Source of the DNA: JAICJR01 sp036491015
Lineage (GTDB): Bacteria > Actinomycetota > Thermoleophilia > Solirubrobacterales > Thermoleophilaceae
Direction: 5' to 3'
DNA length: 16,813 nt
Assembly: GCA_036491015.1 (NCBI GenBank)
Contig: DASXCV010000073.1
Location: forward strand, 1-16,813
Position numbers and translations under genes: made by a program. The stretch's first letter is position 1. Every line of letters starts with the position of its first letter. Positions 6,828 to 13,573 of this stretch are shown here, piece by piece. The notes beneath the pieces are model-generated. The model was not told where the DNA came from, did not search any database, and saw nothing but the letters and a program-made list of their open reading frames with translations.

Positions 6828-7997
6828 TCACGCCGCTGACGCGTCCTCGCTCCCGAAGGCCGCGAGCGCGACCGCACCGAGCACTTCGGCACGGTCGCCC
6901 AGCGCGGAGGGCGCGAGGCTCGTGGCGCGGGCCGCCGTGTCGATCGCGAAGCGGCCGACCGCCTCGCGCATCGGGTCGAGCAGGATGTCGCCCGCGGCGG
7001 CCAGCTCGCCGCCGGCGATGATCAGCTCGGGGCTGAGCAGATTCACGAGGTTCGCGAGCGCGACGCCGATGTGGCGGCCGGCGTCGCCGATCACACGACG
7101 GCAGCCGGCGTCGCCGGCGAGGGCCGCGTCGATCGCCTCGTGAAGCTCCAGGTCCGGCCCGTGCCGCGCGGCGAGCAGGCGCAGCAGGGTGTCCGCGCCC
7201 GCCACCGTCTCCAGGCAGCCGCGGTTGCCGCAGCGGCACACCTCGCCGTGCTCGTCCATCGTCGTGTGCCCGATCTCGCCGGCGGTGCCCGCGGCGCCCC
7301 GCACGATCGAGCCGTCCACCACGATGCCCGCGCCGATCCCCGTTGCGAGCTTGAGGTAGACGAGGTTGCTCATGCCGCGGCCGGCGCCCCACGTCATTTC
7401 GGCGAGCGCGCCCAGGTTGGCGTCGTTGTCCACCGCCACGGGATGACCGAGCGCGGTCGCCAGCGCCTCGTCGGCCCGCACGCCCACCCAGCCGGGAAGG
7501 ATCGAGCTGGATCCCACCAGGTGGGACTCGCCGAGCAGCGGCGCCGGCAGCCCCATAGCGGCGGCCACCACGTCGTCGAGGCTGCCGTTCGCCTGGCGCA
7601 GCAGCAGCTTCGCCATCGTCACGCCGGCCCTCATCCCGGTGGCGGCGTCGTGGTCGCGCGGCAGCGCCTTCGCGGCGTCGGCGATCACCCCGCCGTTGCG
7701 ATCGGCGACGGCCACGCGCAGGTGCCGCTGGTCGTAGTCGAAGCCGAGCACGAAGCCGGGAAGCGGCAGGAGCCGCAGCGGCGCGCCCCGCCGCGAGCTC
7801 TCGCGCTCGAGCCGCTCCTCCGCGAGCAGGGCGCGCACGATCGCCGAGATCGTGGCGGGGGAGAGCCCGGACTCGCGCGCGAGCTCGGCCTGGCTCAGCG
7901 GGCCACGCTCCTGCAGCACCTTGACCACGCGCCGGCGGTTGGCGCGTCCCAGATCCGCGGGCGAGCCAGAGTAGCCGCTCACGCTTCCATCCCGCAC
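6828..7997 (-). CDS. ROK-family transcriptional repressor (NagC/XylR type)
   Basis: The 389-residue protein has an N-terminal winged helix-turn-helix (residues about 16-72, with SQAELARESGLSPATISAIV as the helix-turn-helix) followed by a ROK sugar-kinase-like domain. The ROK zinc site is complete: EIGH with His244, then CRCGNRGCLE with Cys254, Cys256 and Cys261. DNDAN (190-194) keeps the kinase aspartate, and ATGIGAGIVVDG is intact. The N-terminal phosphate loop, however, reads GFDYDQRHLRVAV, lacking the glycine and threonine of DxGxT, so it is likely a sugar-sensing regulator rather than a kinase. It is divergent from the second GH3 gene and probably controls it. The start is GTG 7997; GTG 7982 is an alternative with a better-placed GGATGGAAG upstream. 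Confidence 0.92.
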   Translation of the reverse strand: MRDGSVSGYSGSPADLGRANRRRVVKVLQERGPLSQAELARESGLSPATISAIVRALLAEERLERESSRRGAPLRLLPLPGFVLGFDYDQRHLRVAVADRNGGVIADAAKALPRDHDAATGMRAGVTMAKLLLRQANGSLDDVVAAAMGLPAPLLGESHLVGSSSILPGWVGVRADEALATALGHPVAVDNDANLGALAEMTWGAGRGMSNLVYLKLATGIGAGIVVDGSIVRGAAGTAGEIGHTTMDEHGEVCRCGNRGCLETVAGADTLLRLLAARHGPDLELHEAIDAALAGDAGCRRVIGDAGRHIGVALANLVNLLSPELIIAGGELAAAGDILLDPMREAVGRFAIDTAARATSLAPSALGDRAEVLGAVALAAFGSEDASAA

Positions 7998-8024
7998 TGA
8001 CGGTCGAGTCTCATACGTTCACGG

Positions 8025-8060
8025 GCAAATTCAGCGCAAATTAGATCGGGACGTGAATTT
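8025..8060. promoter_or_regulatory. Operator-like AT-rich repeat cluster between ROK repressor and GH3 gene
   Basis: GCAAATT occurs at 8025-8031 and again at 8036-8042, exactly 11 bp (one helical turn) apart. AAATTCA (8027-8033) and TGAATTT (8054-8060) form a perfect 7-bp inverted repeat with a 20-base spacer. The A/T richness stands out sharply from the surrounding DNA. The cluster sits in the 207-bp spacer between the divergent ROK and GH3 genes and ends three bases before the proposed -35 box. ROK repressors such as NagC and XylR bind A/T-rich inverted repeats, so this is the likely operator; that is inference. Confidence 0.5.
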
Positions 8061-8062
8061 AC

Positions 8063-8091
8063 TTGACCACTGGAGCGGGCAGGAGTACCTT
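8063..8091 (+). promoter_or_regulatory. Candidate sigma70-type promoter for the second GH3 gene
   Basis: TTGACC (8063-8068, five of six matches to the -35 consensus) is followed after a 17-base spacer by TACCTT (8086-8091), a weak -10 box. The predicted transcript would start near 8098 and carry a leader of just over 100 bases to the ATG at 8205. The -35 box abuts the operator-like cluster, a position suited to repression. Confidence 0.4.
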
Positions 8092-8100
8092 GCCTGGCCT

Positions 8101-8197
8101 CGGAATCCGACAGGTTCCGAACAATGGGAGAGAGTGACCAGGAAGCTGTTGGGAGGCAGCCCTCCCCGCGGCCTGGCCGCACGCACATAGGGAGGAG
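8101..8197 (+). promoter_or_regulatory. Structured 5' leader and Shine-Dalgarno of the second GH3 gene
   Basis: Three small hairpins lie in a row. CGGAATC/GGTTCCG (8101-8107 with 8113-8119) has a 5-base loop and one T-G pair. GGGAGG/CCTCCC (8151-8156 with 8161-8166) has a 4-base loop. The palindrome GCGGCC-T-GGCCGC spans 8168-8180. The Shine-Dalgarno GGAGGAG (8191-8196 and flanking bases) precedes the ATG at 8205. In such GC-rich DNA short stems can arise by chance, so a regulatory role is only possible. Confidence 0.3.
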
Positions 8198-8204
8198 TTC
8201 CTTC

Positions 8205-10601
8205 ATGAGACGCATCACCGCGGCGCTCGGCGCTGCCGCGATGCTGAGCGCTGCCGCGGTAACCGCGGCCAGTGCCGGCGCCGCGACGACCGCTGCCCGG
8301 CACAACGCCCGCCACAACACTCGCACCACCTACCTCGACCCCCACGCGCGCACCGCGGATCGGGTCGACGACCTCTTGGGCCGCATGACGCTCGAGGAGA
8401 AGATCGGGCAGATGGACCAGATCGTCGACGAGAAGCTGCGCGCCCCGTCCAACCCCAGCGACGGCAACTGCAGCGGCAGCAACGCCGATCCCCTCCAGCA
8501 GGCCTGCCTCCAGAAGGTCCTGATCAGCGACCGCACCGGCTCGATCCTCGCGGGTGGCACCGATAACCCGACCGACAACACGGGCAAGGGCTGGGCGGAC
8601 ATGTACAACGCCGTCCAGCACTACGCGATCGACCACTCTCGCCTGCACATTCCGATCATCTTCGGTGTCGACGCGGTTCACGGCTTCGGTCATCCGTACC
8701 AGGCCACGCTCTTCCCGCAGTCGATCGGCATGGGCGCGACGTGGGATACCACGCTCGCGCACGAGGCGGGCGCGGCCACCCGCCAGCAGCTCGTGGCCAC
8801 GGGCGGCAACTGGGACTTCGCGCCGGTACAGGATCTCGCGCGTGACAACCGCTGGGGCCGCTACTACGAGACCTGGGCCGAGGAGCCGATGCTCTCCGGC
8901 GCCATGGGCGCGGCCAACATCGCCGGGATGCAGGGCAGCGCCGGCCACCCGCAGGTGGCGGCGACGGTCAAGCATTTCGCCGGCTACTCGCAGTCGATCA
9001 ACGGCCACGACCGCGGCGAGGAGCAGCTCCCGATCCGCTACCTCCAGGACACGTTCCTGCCGTCGTACGCGGCGGGGATCGACGCCGGCGCGGCCACGGT
9101 GATGGTCAACTCCGGCTCGATCAACGGCGTGCCGGCCACGGCCTCGCACTTCCTGCTCACTACCGAGCTGCGCCAGCGGCTCGGCTTCAAGGGCGTCGTG
9201 ATCAGCGACTACGGCGACGTGCCGGCGCTGCAGAGCGCCTACCACGTGTCCGCGGATCTCGCGGACGCGGTCGCGAAGGCAGTGAACGCGGGCGTGGACA
9301 TGGCGATGGAGCCGGACAACCCGAGCGGCTGGGATGCCGCGCTCCTCGAGGACGTGCACAACGGCAGCGTGTCGGTCGCGCGCATCGATCAGTCGGTGCG
9401 GCGGATCCTCGCGCTGAAGTTCGAGCTCGGCCTGTTCGACCACCCGTACGTCGACCCGTCCCAGGCGGACGCGGCCGTGACCGGGAACAAGCCGCTCGCT
9501 CGGCAGGCCGCGGACGAGTCGGTCACCCTGCTGCGGAACCAGAACGACGTGCTGCCGCTGTCCAAGGACGCGAGCAAGCTCGTGGTGACGGGGCCGAACG
9601 CGGACTCGATGACCAACCAGCTCGGCGGCTGGAGCGTGAGCTGGCAGGGCGCGTTCGGCGGCGGTCAGGCCTGCTGCGCCGGGCCTGCCGACCAGATCCC
9701 GCCGGGCACCACGGTGCTCGACGGCATCAAGGCGGCGGTGTCGCCGTCGACCCAGGTCGTCTACACGCAGGACAAGTCACAGGCGGTGTCCGAGACGAGC
9801 AATGCCGACGCCGCGATCGTCGCCGTCGGCGAGACGCCGTATGCCGAGGGTCTCGGCGACAACCCGTCGCCGGCGCTGACTCCCGACCAGCAGTCGCTGA
9901 TCTCGGCGCTCGAGGCCACGGGCAAGCCGGTGATCGTCGTGGTGATCGCGGGCCGGCCGCTCGGGCTCGGTCCCGCCGAGCAGGCGAACGGGCTGCTGAT
10001 GGCGTACCTGCCGGGCACCGAGGGCGGTGCGGGCGTGGCGGACGTGCTGTTCGGGACCGTCAACCCGAGCGGCAAGCTGCCCGTCACCTGGCCGACTGAC
10101 GCGCCGCTGCAGCAGTCCGGTTTCAACGCCGGCGGAGCGTCGACCTTGGGTGACGAGCCCAAGTTCTTCGACCAGCTGCCCGGCACCAACTCGGGCTGGG
10201 GCTCCGGCTACAACCCGCTCTACCCGTTCGGCTTCGGACTGTCGTACACCACGTTCAAGGTCAGCGGGCTGAGCGCGTCGTCGTCCGTGTCACGCCACGG
10301 CTCGGGCACGGCGACGTTCACGGTGGCGAACACGGGCGCGCGCGACGGCATCGACGTGGTGCCGGTGTACGTCCACCAGCCCACTGAGACAGCGGGCATC
10401 GTCGTGCCGCCGCAGCGGCTCGTGGGCTTCGCGCGCGTGGATGTGTCCGCCGGGCAGTCGAAGACGGTCCACGTGAGCTTCCCGGCCTCCTCGCTGGCCC
10501 TCACGCCGGCGGACATCGACGGCACAGAGGTGCCGCAGGTGATGGCGGGGAAGTATCAGGTGCAAGTGGAGGACATGTCGGCTGACTTCGTGATCGGCTG
10601 A
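8205..10601 (+). CDS. Secreted GH3 exo-beta-glucanase/beta-glucosidase, ExoP/barley ExoI type
   Basis: The ATG at 8205 gives 798 residues beginning with a signal peptide (MRRITAALGAAAMLSAAAVT, cleavage near residue 27). The GH3 N-domain (about 45-400) contains FGVDAVHGFGH, KHFAGY from Lys256 and the nucleophile Asp335 in GVVISDYGDVPAL. The C-domain (about 430-680) carries GETPYAEGLGDN, in which Glu548 aligns with the acid/base glutamate of the barley exoglucanase motif (GExPYxExxGDN). A fibronectin-III-like tail follows PLYPFGFGLSYTTF. It should release glucose from beta-glucans or their oligomers outside the membrane. It belongs to a different GH3 branch from the bglX at 2646, so the two probably have complementary linkage preference. 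An in-frame ATG at 8124 would put 27 non-signal residues in front and is rejected. The gene is divergent from the ROK repressor. Confidence 0.94.
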   Translation: MRRITAALGAAAMLSAAAVTAASAGAATTAARHNARHNTRTTYLDPHARTADRVDDLLGRMTLEEKIGQMDQIVDEKLRAPSNPSDGNCSGSNADPLQQACLQKVLISDRTGSILAGGTDNPTDNTGKGWADMYNAVQHYAIDHSRLHIPIIFGVDAVHGFGHPYQATLFPQSIGMGATWDTTLAHEAGAATRQQLVATGGNWDFAPVQDLARDNRWGRYYETWAEEPMLSGAMGAANIAGMQGSAGHPQVAATVKHFAGYSQSINGHDRGEEQLPIRYLQDTFLPSYAAGIDAGAATVMVNSGSINGVPATASHFLLTTELRQRLGFKGVVISDYGDVPALQSAYHVSADLADAVAKAVNAGVDMAMEPDNPSGWDAALLEDVHNGSVSVARIDQSVRRILALKFELGLFDHPYVDPSQADAAVTGNKPLARQAADESVTLLRNQNDVLPLSKDASKLVVTGPNADSMTNQLGGWSVSWQGAFGGGQACCAGPADQIPPGTTVLDGIKAAVSPSTQVVYTQDKSQAVSETSNADAAIVAVGETPYAEGLGDNPSPALTPDQQSLISALEATGKPVIVVVIAGRPLGLGPAEQANGLLMAYLPGTEGGAGVADVLFGTVNPSGKLPVTWPTDAPLQQSGFNAGGASTLGDEPKFFDQLPGTNSGWGSGYNPLYPFGFGLSYTTFKVSGLSASSSVSRHGSGTATFTVANTGARDGIDVVPVYVHQPTETAGIVVPPQRLVGFARVDVSAGQSKTVHVSFPASSLALTPADIDGTEVPQVMAGKYQVQVEDMSADFVIG
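9432..9460 (+). repeat. 29-bp direct repeat, copy 2 (inside second GH3)
   Basis: Identical to 3777-3805 in bglX and in the same orientation. Recombination between the two copies would delete the glycoamylase-like gene, the PRC gene and the ROK gene and leave one hybrid GH3. Confidence 0.6.
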
Positions 10602-10604
10602 CTT

Positions 10605-10698
10605 AGTAGGGAGTAGGGAGTAGGGAGTAGGGGGTAGGGGGCCTCGCTGGGGAGACTGGCGAAACTCCCTACTCCTTACTCCCAACTCCGTACTCCCG
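10605..10698. repeat. Inverted array of heptanucleotide repeats (5 + 5 units)
   Basis: Starting 3 bases after the GH3 stop, four perfect AGTAGGG units and a fifth variant GGTAGGG run from 10605 to 10639. After a 24-base centre (10640-10663) five complementary-type units run from 10664 to 10698: ACTCCCT, ACTCCTT, ACTCCCA, ACTCCGT, ACTCCCG. The two arms can pair into a long imperfect hairpin or cruciform. The left arm is almost undecayed, the right arm varies at the last two positions. It separates the GH3 transcript from ruvC (same strand), so it may serve as a terminator although no T-tract follows. Heptamer arrays of this sort resemble cyanobacterial STRR sequences. Confidence 0.85.
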
Positions 10699-10733
10699 AC
10701 AAGGCGTCCGCCCCGGGACGCAGAATCACTCGG

Positions 10734-11225
10734 ATGGTGGTCGTTCTCGGCATTGATCCAGGCACCGCGCACACCGGCTACGGCGTGGTGCTCGCGCGCG
10801 GCAGCACGCTGGCGGCGCTCGATGGCGGCGTTCTCCGCACGGAGGCCGTCGACAGGCTCGAGCAGCGCCTGGCCGAGATCCACGGCCACGTCAGCGACCT
10901 GATCGAGCGTCACGAGCCCGACGCCGTGGCGGTGGAGGACCTCTTCTTCGGGCAGAACGCCCGCAGCGCGTTCGCTGTCGGCCAGGCGCGCGGGGTCACC
11001 CTGCTGGCCGCAGGTCAGGCCGGCGTGCCGTGCTTCTCCTACACGCCGCAGGTGGTCAAGCAGGCCGTGTGCGGCAACGGCCGCGCCGACAAGGGCCAGG
11101 TGCAGCGCATGGTGGGCGCTCTGCTCAAGCTGCCCGCGCCGCCCGAGCCCGACCACGCGGCCGACGCCCTGGCAGTCGCCATCTGCCACGCCAACGGCGC
11201 GGTGCTGAAGGCGGTGCTCGCGTGA
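10734..11225 (+). CDS. ruvC: Holliday junction resolvase RuvC
   Basis: The 163-residue protein begins MVVVLGIDPGTAHTGYGVV. It cuts Holliday junctions symmetrically within the RuvABC complex. The catalytic acidic residues are Asp8 (GIDPG), Glu68 (AVEDLFF) and Asp144 (DHAADALA). His141 occupies the place of the aspartate found in E. coli RuvC, as in the Thermus enzyme. The length is typical. No clear Shine-Dalgarno precedes the ATG. The stop overlaps the GTG of ruvA by 4 bp, so the three ruv genes are translationally coupled. Confidence 0.97.
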   Translation: MVVVLGIDPGTAHTGYGVVLARGSTLAALDGGVLRTEAVDRLEQRLAEIHGHVSDLIERHEPDAVAVEDLFFGQNARSAFAVGQARGVTLLAAGQAGVPCFSYTPQVVKQAVCGNGRADKGQVQRMVGALLKLPAPPEPDHAADALAVAICHANGAVLKAVLA

Positions 11226-11797
11226 TCGCGTCGGTGCGGGGCAAGGTCACGGTCCGGCGGCCCGACCACGTGGTGATCGAGAGCGCGGGCGTCGGCTACA
11301 GGCTCGCGGTCTCCGCCGAGACGCTCAAGGGCGTGCCCGCCGTCGGCAAGGAGATCTTGCTCCAGAGCCATCTCGTGATGCGCGACGACGGCATCTATCT
11401 CTTCGGCTTCGGGAACGAGGAGGAGCGCGAGCTGTTCCTGCTCTTGATCGGCGTCCAAGGCGTCGGGCCGAAGGTCGCGCTGGCGGTGCTGTCCGGAGGC
11501 ACCACGCGCGAGCTGCTGCGGGCGATCGCGGCGGGCGACAGCGCCCGCTTCCAGGCGGTCCCCGGCATCGGCAAGCGCACGGCGGACCGGATCATCGTGG
11601 AGCTGCGCGAGAAGGTGGCCGGCGAGGCCGCGCTCGACGAGATCGTGATCACGAAGACCGACGACCCGCACACGCTCGCGCGCCAGGGGCTCGTCGGCCT
11701 CGGCTTCAGCTCGCAGGAGGCCGAAGACCTGCTGTCCGAGGTGGCCGGGGACACGCCCGAGGAACTGATCGGCGAGGCGCTGAGGGCGGCGCGGTGA
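11222..11797 (+). CDS. ruvA: Holliday junction branch-migration protein RuvA
   Basis: GTG at 11222 gives 191 residues beginning MIASVRGKVTVRRPDHVVIE, the N-terminal OB-fold. Two helix-hairpin-helix motifs follow: LLIGVQGVGPKVALAVL and FQAVPGIGKRTADRIIVEL. The C-terminal domain (LARQGLVGLGFSSQEAEDLL) is the one that contacts RuvB. RuvA tetramers hold the four-way junction flat and load RuvB. Both ends overlap the neighbouring genes by 4 bp (GTGA). Confidence 0.97.
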   Translation: MIASVRGKVTVRRPDHVVIESAGVGYRLAVSAETLKGVPAVGKEILLQSHLVMRDDGIYLFGFGNEEERELFLLLIGVQGVGPKVALAVLSGGTTRELLRAIAAGDSARFQAVPGIGKRTADRIIVELREKVAGEAALDEIVITKTDDPHTLARQGLVGLGFSSQEAEDLLSEVAGDTPEELIGEALRAAR

Positions 11798-12843
11798 CCG
11801 AGCACGGCGGCATTCGCACGCCGGGGGTGGAGCGCATCCAGGCGGCGCCCGCGGTAGCGGCGGACGAGGAGCTCGACCGCTCGCTGCGGCCGCGGCGCCT
11901 GGGCGACTTCGTGGGCCAGCAGGCGGTGAAGGACCAGCTCACCGTCTTCATCGAGGCGGCAAAGCAGCGCGGCGAGCCGCTCGACCACGTGCTGCTGGCA
12001 GGGCCGCCGGGGCTCGGCAAGACCTCGCTCGCGCAGATCGTGGCCGCGGAGCTGGCCGTGCCGTTCGTGCAGACGGCCGGCCCGGCCCTCGAACGCAAGG
12101 GCGACATCGCCGCCTTCCTGACGGCGCTCGAGCCCGGCTCGGTGTTCTTCGTCGACGAGATCCACCGCCTGCCCCGCGCGCTCGAGGAGACCTTCTACCC
12201 CGCGATGGAGGACCGGCGGCTGCCGATCACGGTCGGCCAGGGGGCGGGCGCGCGCGTCGTCACGCTCGACCTGCCGCCATTCACGCTGGTCGGCGCTACC
12301 ACGCGTGCGGGATTGCTCACCACACCGCTGCGCGATCGCTTCGGCGTCACCCACCGGCTCGATCTGTACGAGCCCACCGACCTCGCCAAGATCGTGCGCC
12401 GCTCGGCGGGCATCCTCGACGTCGACGTGGACGAGGAGGGCGCGACCACCATCGCCGCCCGCTCGCGCGGCACTCCGCGTGTGGCCAACCGCCTGCTCAA
12501 GCGCGTGCGCGACTACGCCGAGGTGCGTGGCGCGGGCCGCATCGACGGCGAGGTGGCGGAGGAGGCGCTCGAGCTCCTCGAGGTCGACCAGGCCGGCCTC
12601 GACCGCCTCGACCGGGACATCCTGCGGACCATCTGCGAGAAGTTCGAGGGCGGGCCTGTCGGGCTGTCCACGCTGGCCGTGGCGGTGGGCGAGGAGGCCG
12701 ACACGATCGAGGACGTCTACGAGCCGTACCTCCTCCAGCGGGGCTTCCTCAAGCGCACCCCGCGCGGGCGCGTGGCCACGGCCGCGGCGTTCGCCCACCT
12801 GGGCATAGAGCGCCCGGCCCAGCACGCGGCTAGCCTGTTCTAG
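11794..12843 (+). CDS. ruvB: Holliday junction branch-migration ATPase RuvB
   Basis: The GTG at 11794 overlaps the ruvA stop and gives 349 residues. The Walker A motif is GPPGLGKTS (70-78), Walker B is FFVDE (118-122), sensor 1 is GATTRAGLL (167-174), and PLRDRFG has the arginine-finger position near Arg180. The conserved LRPRRLGDFVGQ lies at the start of the AAA+ domain, and the C-terminal winged helix ends with RTPRGRVATAAAFAHLG. RuvB hexamers pump DNA through the RuvA-bound junction. The length and motifs are normal. Confidence 0.98.
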   Translation: MTEHGGIRTPGVERIQAAPAVAADEELDRSLRPRRLGDFVGQQAVKDQLTVFIEAAKQRGEPLDHVLLAGPPGLGKTSLAQIVAAELAVPFVQTAGPALERKGDIAAFLTALEPGSVFFVDEIHRLPRALEETFYPAMEDRRLPITVGQGAGARVVTLDLPPFTLVGATTRAGLLTTPLRDRFGVTHRLDLYEPTDLAKIVRRSAGILDVDVDEEGATTIAARSRGTPRVANRLLKRVRDYAEVRGAGRIDGEVAEEALELLEVDQAGLDRLDRDILRTICEKFEGGPVGLSTLAVAVGEEADTIEDVYEPYLLQRGFLKRTPRGRVATAAAFAHLGIERPAQHAASLF

Positions 12844-12845
12844 GC

Positions 12846-13508
12846 ATGTCTGAGGACTGGCGCGTAAAGGTCGAGTTTCACGAGGAGGAGCACGGGCGCC
12901 GGCTCACCGGTTTCCTGCACTCGAACGAGCTCGAACACGATCTCGCGGAACGCTTGCACGGCCGCGTGGTGGTGAGCCAGGACGGCCCGCTGCTGTTCCT
13001 CTACGCGGAGACGCGCGACCAGGCCGAGGCCGCCATGCAGGTGGTCAACTCGTTCCTCTCCGACCACGCGGGCGACGCGCAGGCGGCCGCGGAGGTGGAG
13101 CTCACCCGCTGGCACGAGGTCGAGGAGCGCTGGGAGGACCCGTCCAAGGCCCTGCCCGACACCCCGGAGGGGGTCAAGGCGGAGCGCGACAAGCTGACCG
13201 AGACCGAGCGCGCCGAGTCCGCGTACGACAAGATGGACGAGTGGGAGGTGCAGATCGTCCTGCCCGACCACGGCTCCACGAAGGCGCTCGCCAAGAAGCT
13301 CGAGGGCGAGGGGCTCAAGCCGCTGCGGCGCTGGCGCTTCCTCGTGATTCCCGTGCCGAGCGAGGACGACGGCAACCAGCTCGCCGAGCGTCTCAAGGGG
13401 GAGGTCCCAGCCGAGGCGAGGATCGCCGTGGAGGCGTCCTATGGCGAGGTCATAGCCAACGCGCCCGGATCGCGCGCCTTCTCTCTGTTCGGTGGACTCG
13501 GCGGCTAG
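12846..13508 (+). CDS. Conserved-looking acidic hypothetical protein with two similar halves
   Basis: I do not recognise this 220-residue protein. It begins 2 bases after the ruvB stop, so it is probably co-transcribed. The N-terminal half (5-75) starts DWRVKVEFHEEEHG, and a second half (131-205) starts DEWEVQIVLPDHGS. Each is followed by an amphipathic helix with EHDLAERLHG or KALAKKLEGEG and then strands (VVVSQDGPLLFLYA, FLVIPVP). This suggests two ferredoxin-like or ACT-like alpha/beta domains joined by a highly charged helical linker (80-130). No signal peptide, membrane segment or catalytic motif is seen, so it is cytoplasmic. The C-terminus is glycine-rich (FSLFGGLGG). Confidence 0.85.
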   Translation: MSEDWRVKVEFHEEEHGRRLTGFLHSNELEHDLAERLHGRVVVSQDGPLLFLYAETRDQAEAAMQVVNSFLSDHAGDAQAAAEVELTRWHEVEERWEDPSKALPDTPEGVKAERDKLTETERAESAYDKMDEWEVQIVLPDHGSTKALAKKLEGEGLKPLRRWRFLVIPVPSEDDGNQLAERLKGEVPAEARIAVEASYGEVIANAPGSRAFSLFGGLGG

Positions 13509-13573
13509 GCTGCCGAATTAAGCTGGTCTAAGTCCGTGGCGCGCGGGAGCGCCTACTCTTCGACAGGAACACA

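Noticed and set aside
8124..8204. Upstream in-frame ATG of the second GH3 (27 extra residues)
   Set aside because: It would bury the signal peptide, has no Shine-Dalgarno site, and lies in the structured leader. The ATG at 8205 follows GGAGGAG and begins a proper signal sequence.
8031..9443. 470-codon minus-strand open frame opposite the second GH3
   Set aside because: Antisense shadow with arginine/valine bias; it covers the leader and promoter region of the GH3 gene and has no recognisable domain.
10605..10698. CRISPR array
   Set aside because: The repeats are contiguous 7-mers without spacers and occur in inverted orientation; there are no cas genes.
10290..11189. 299-codon minus-strand frame containing PLPPTPYSLLPT across the heptamer array
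   Set aside because: The peptide is only the translation of the heptamer repeats, a known source of false proteins; the rest is antisense to the GH3 tail and ruvC.
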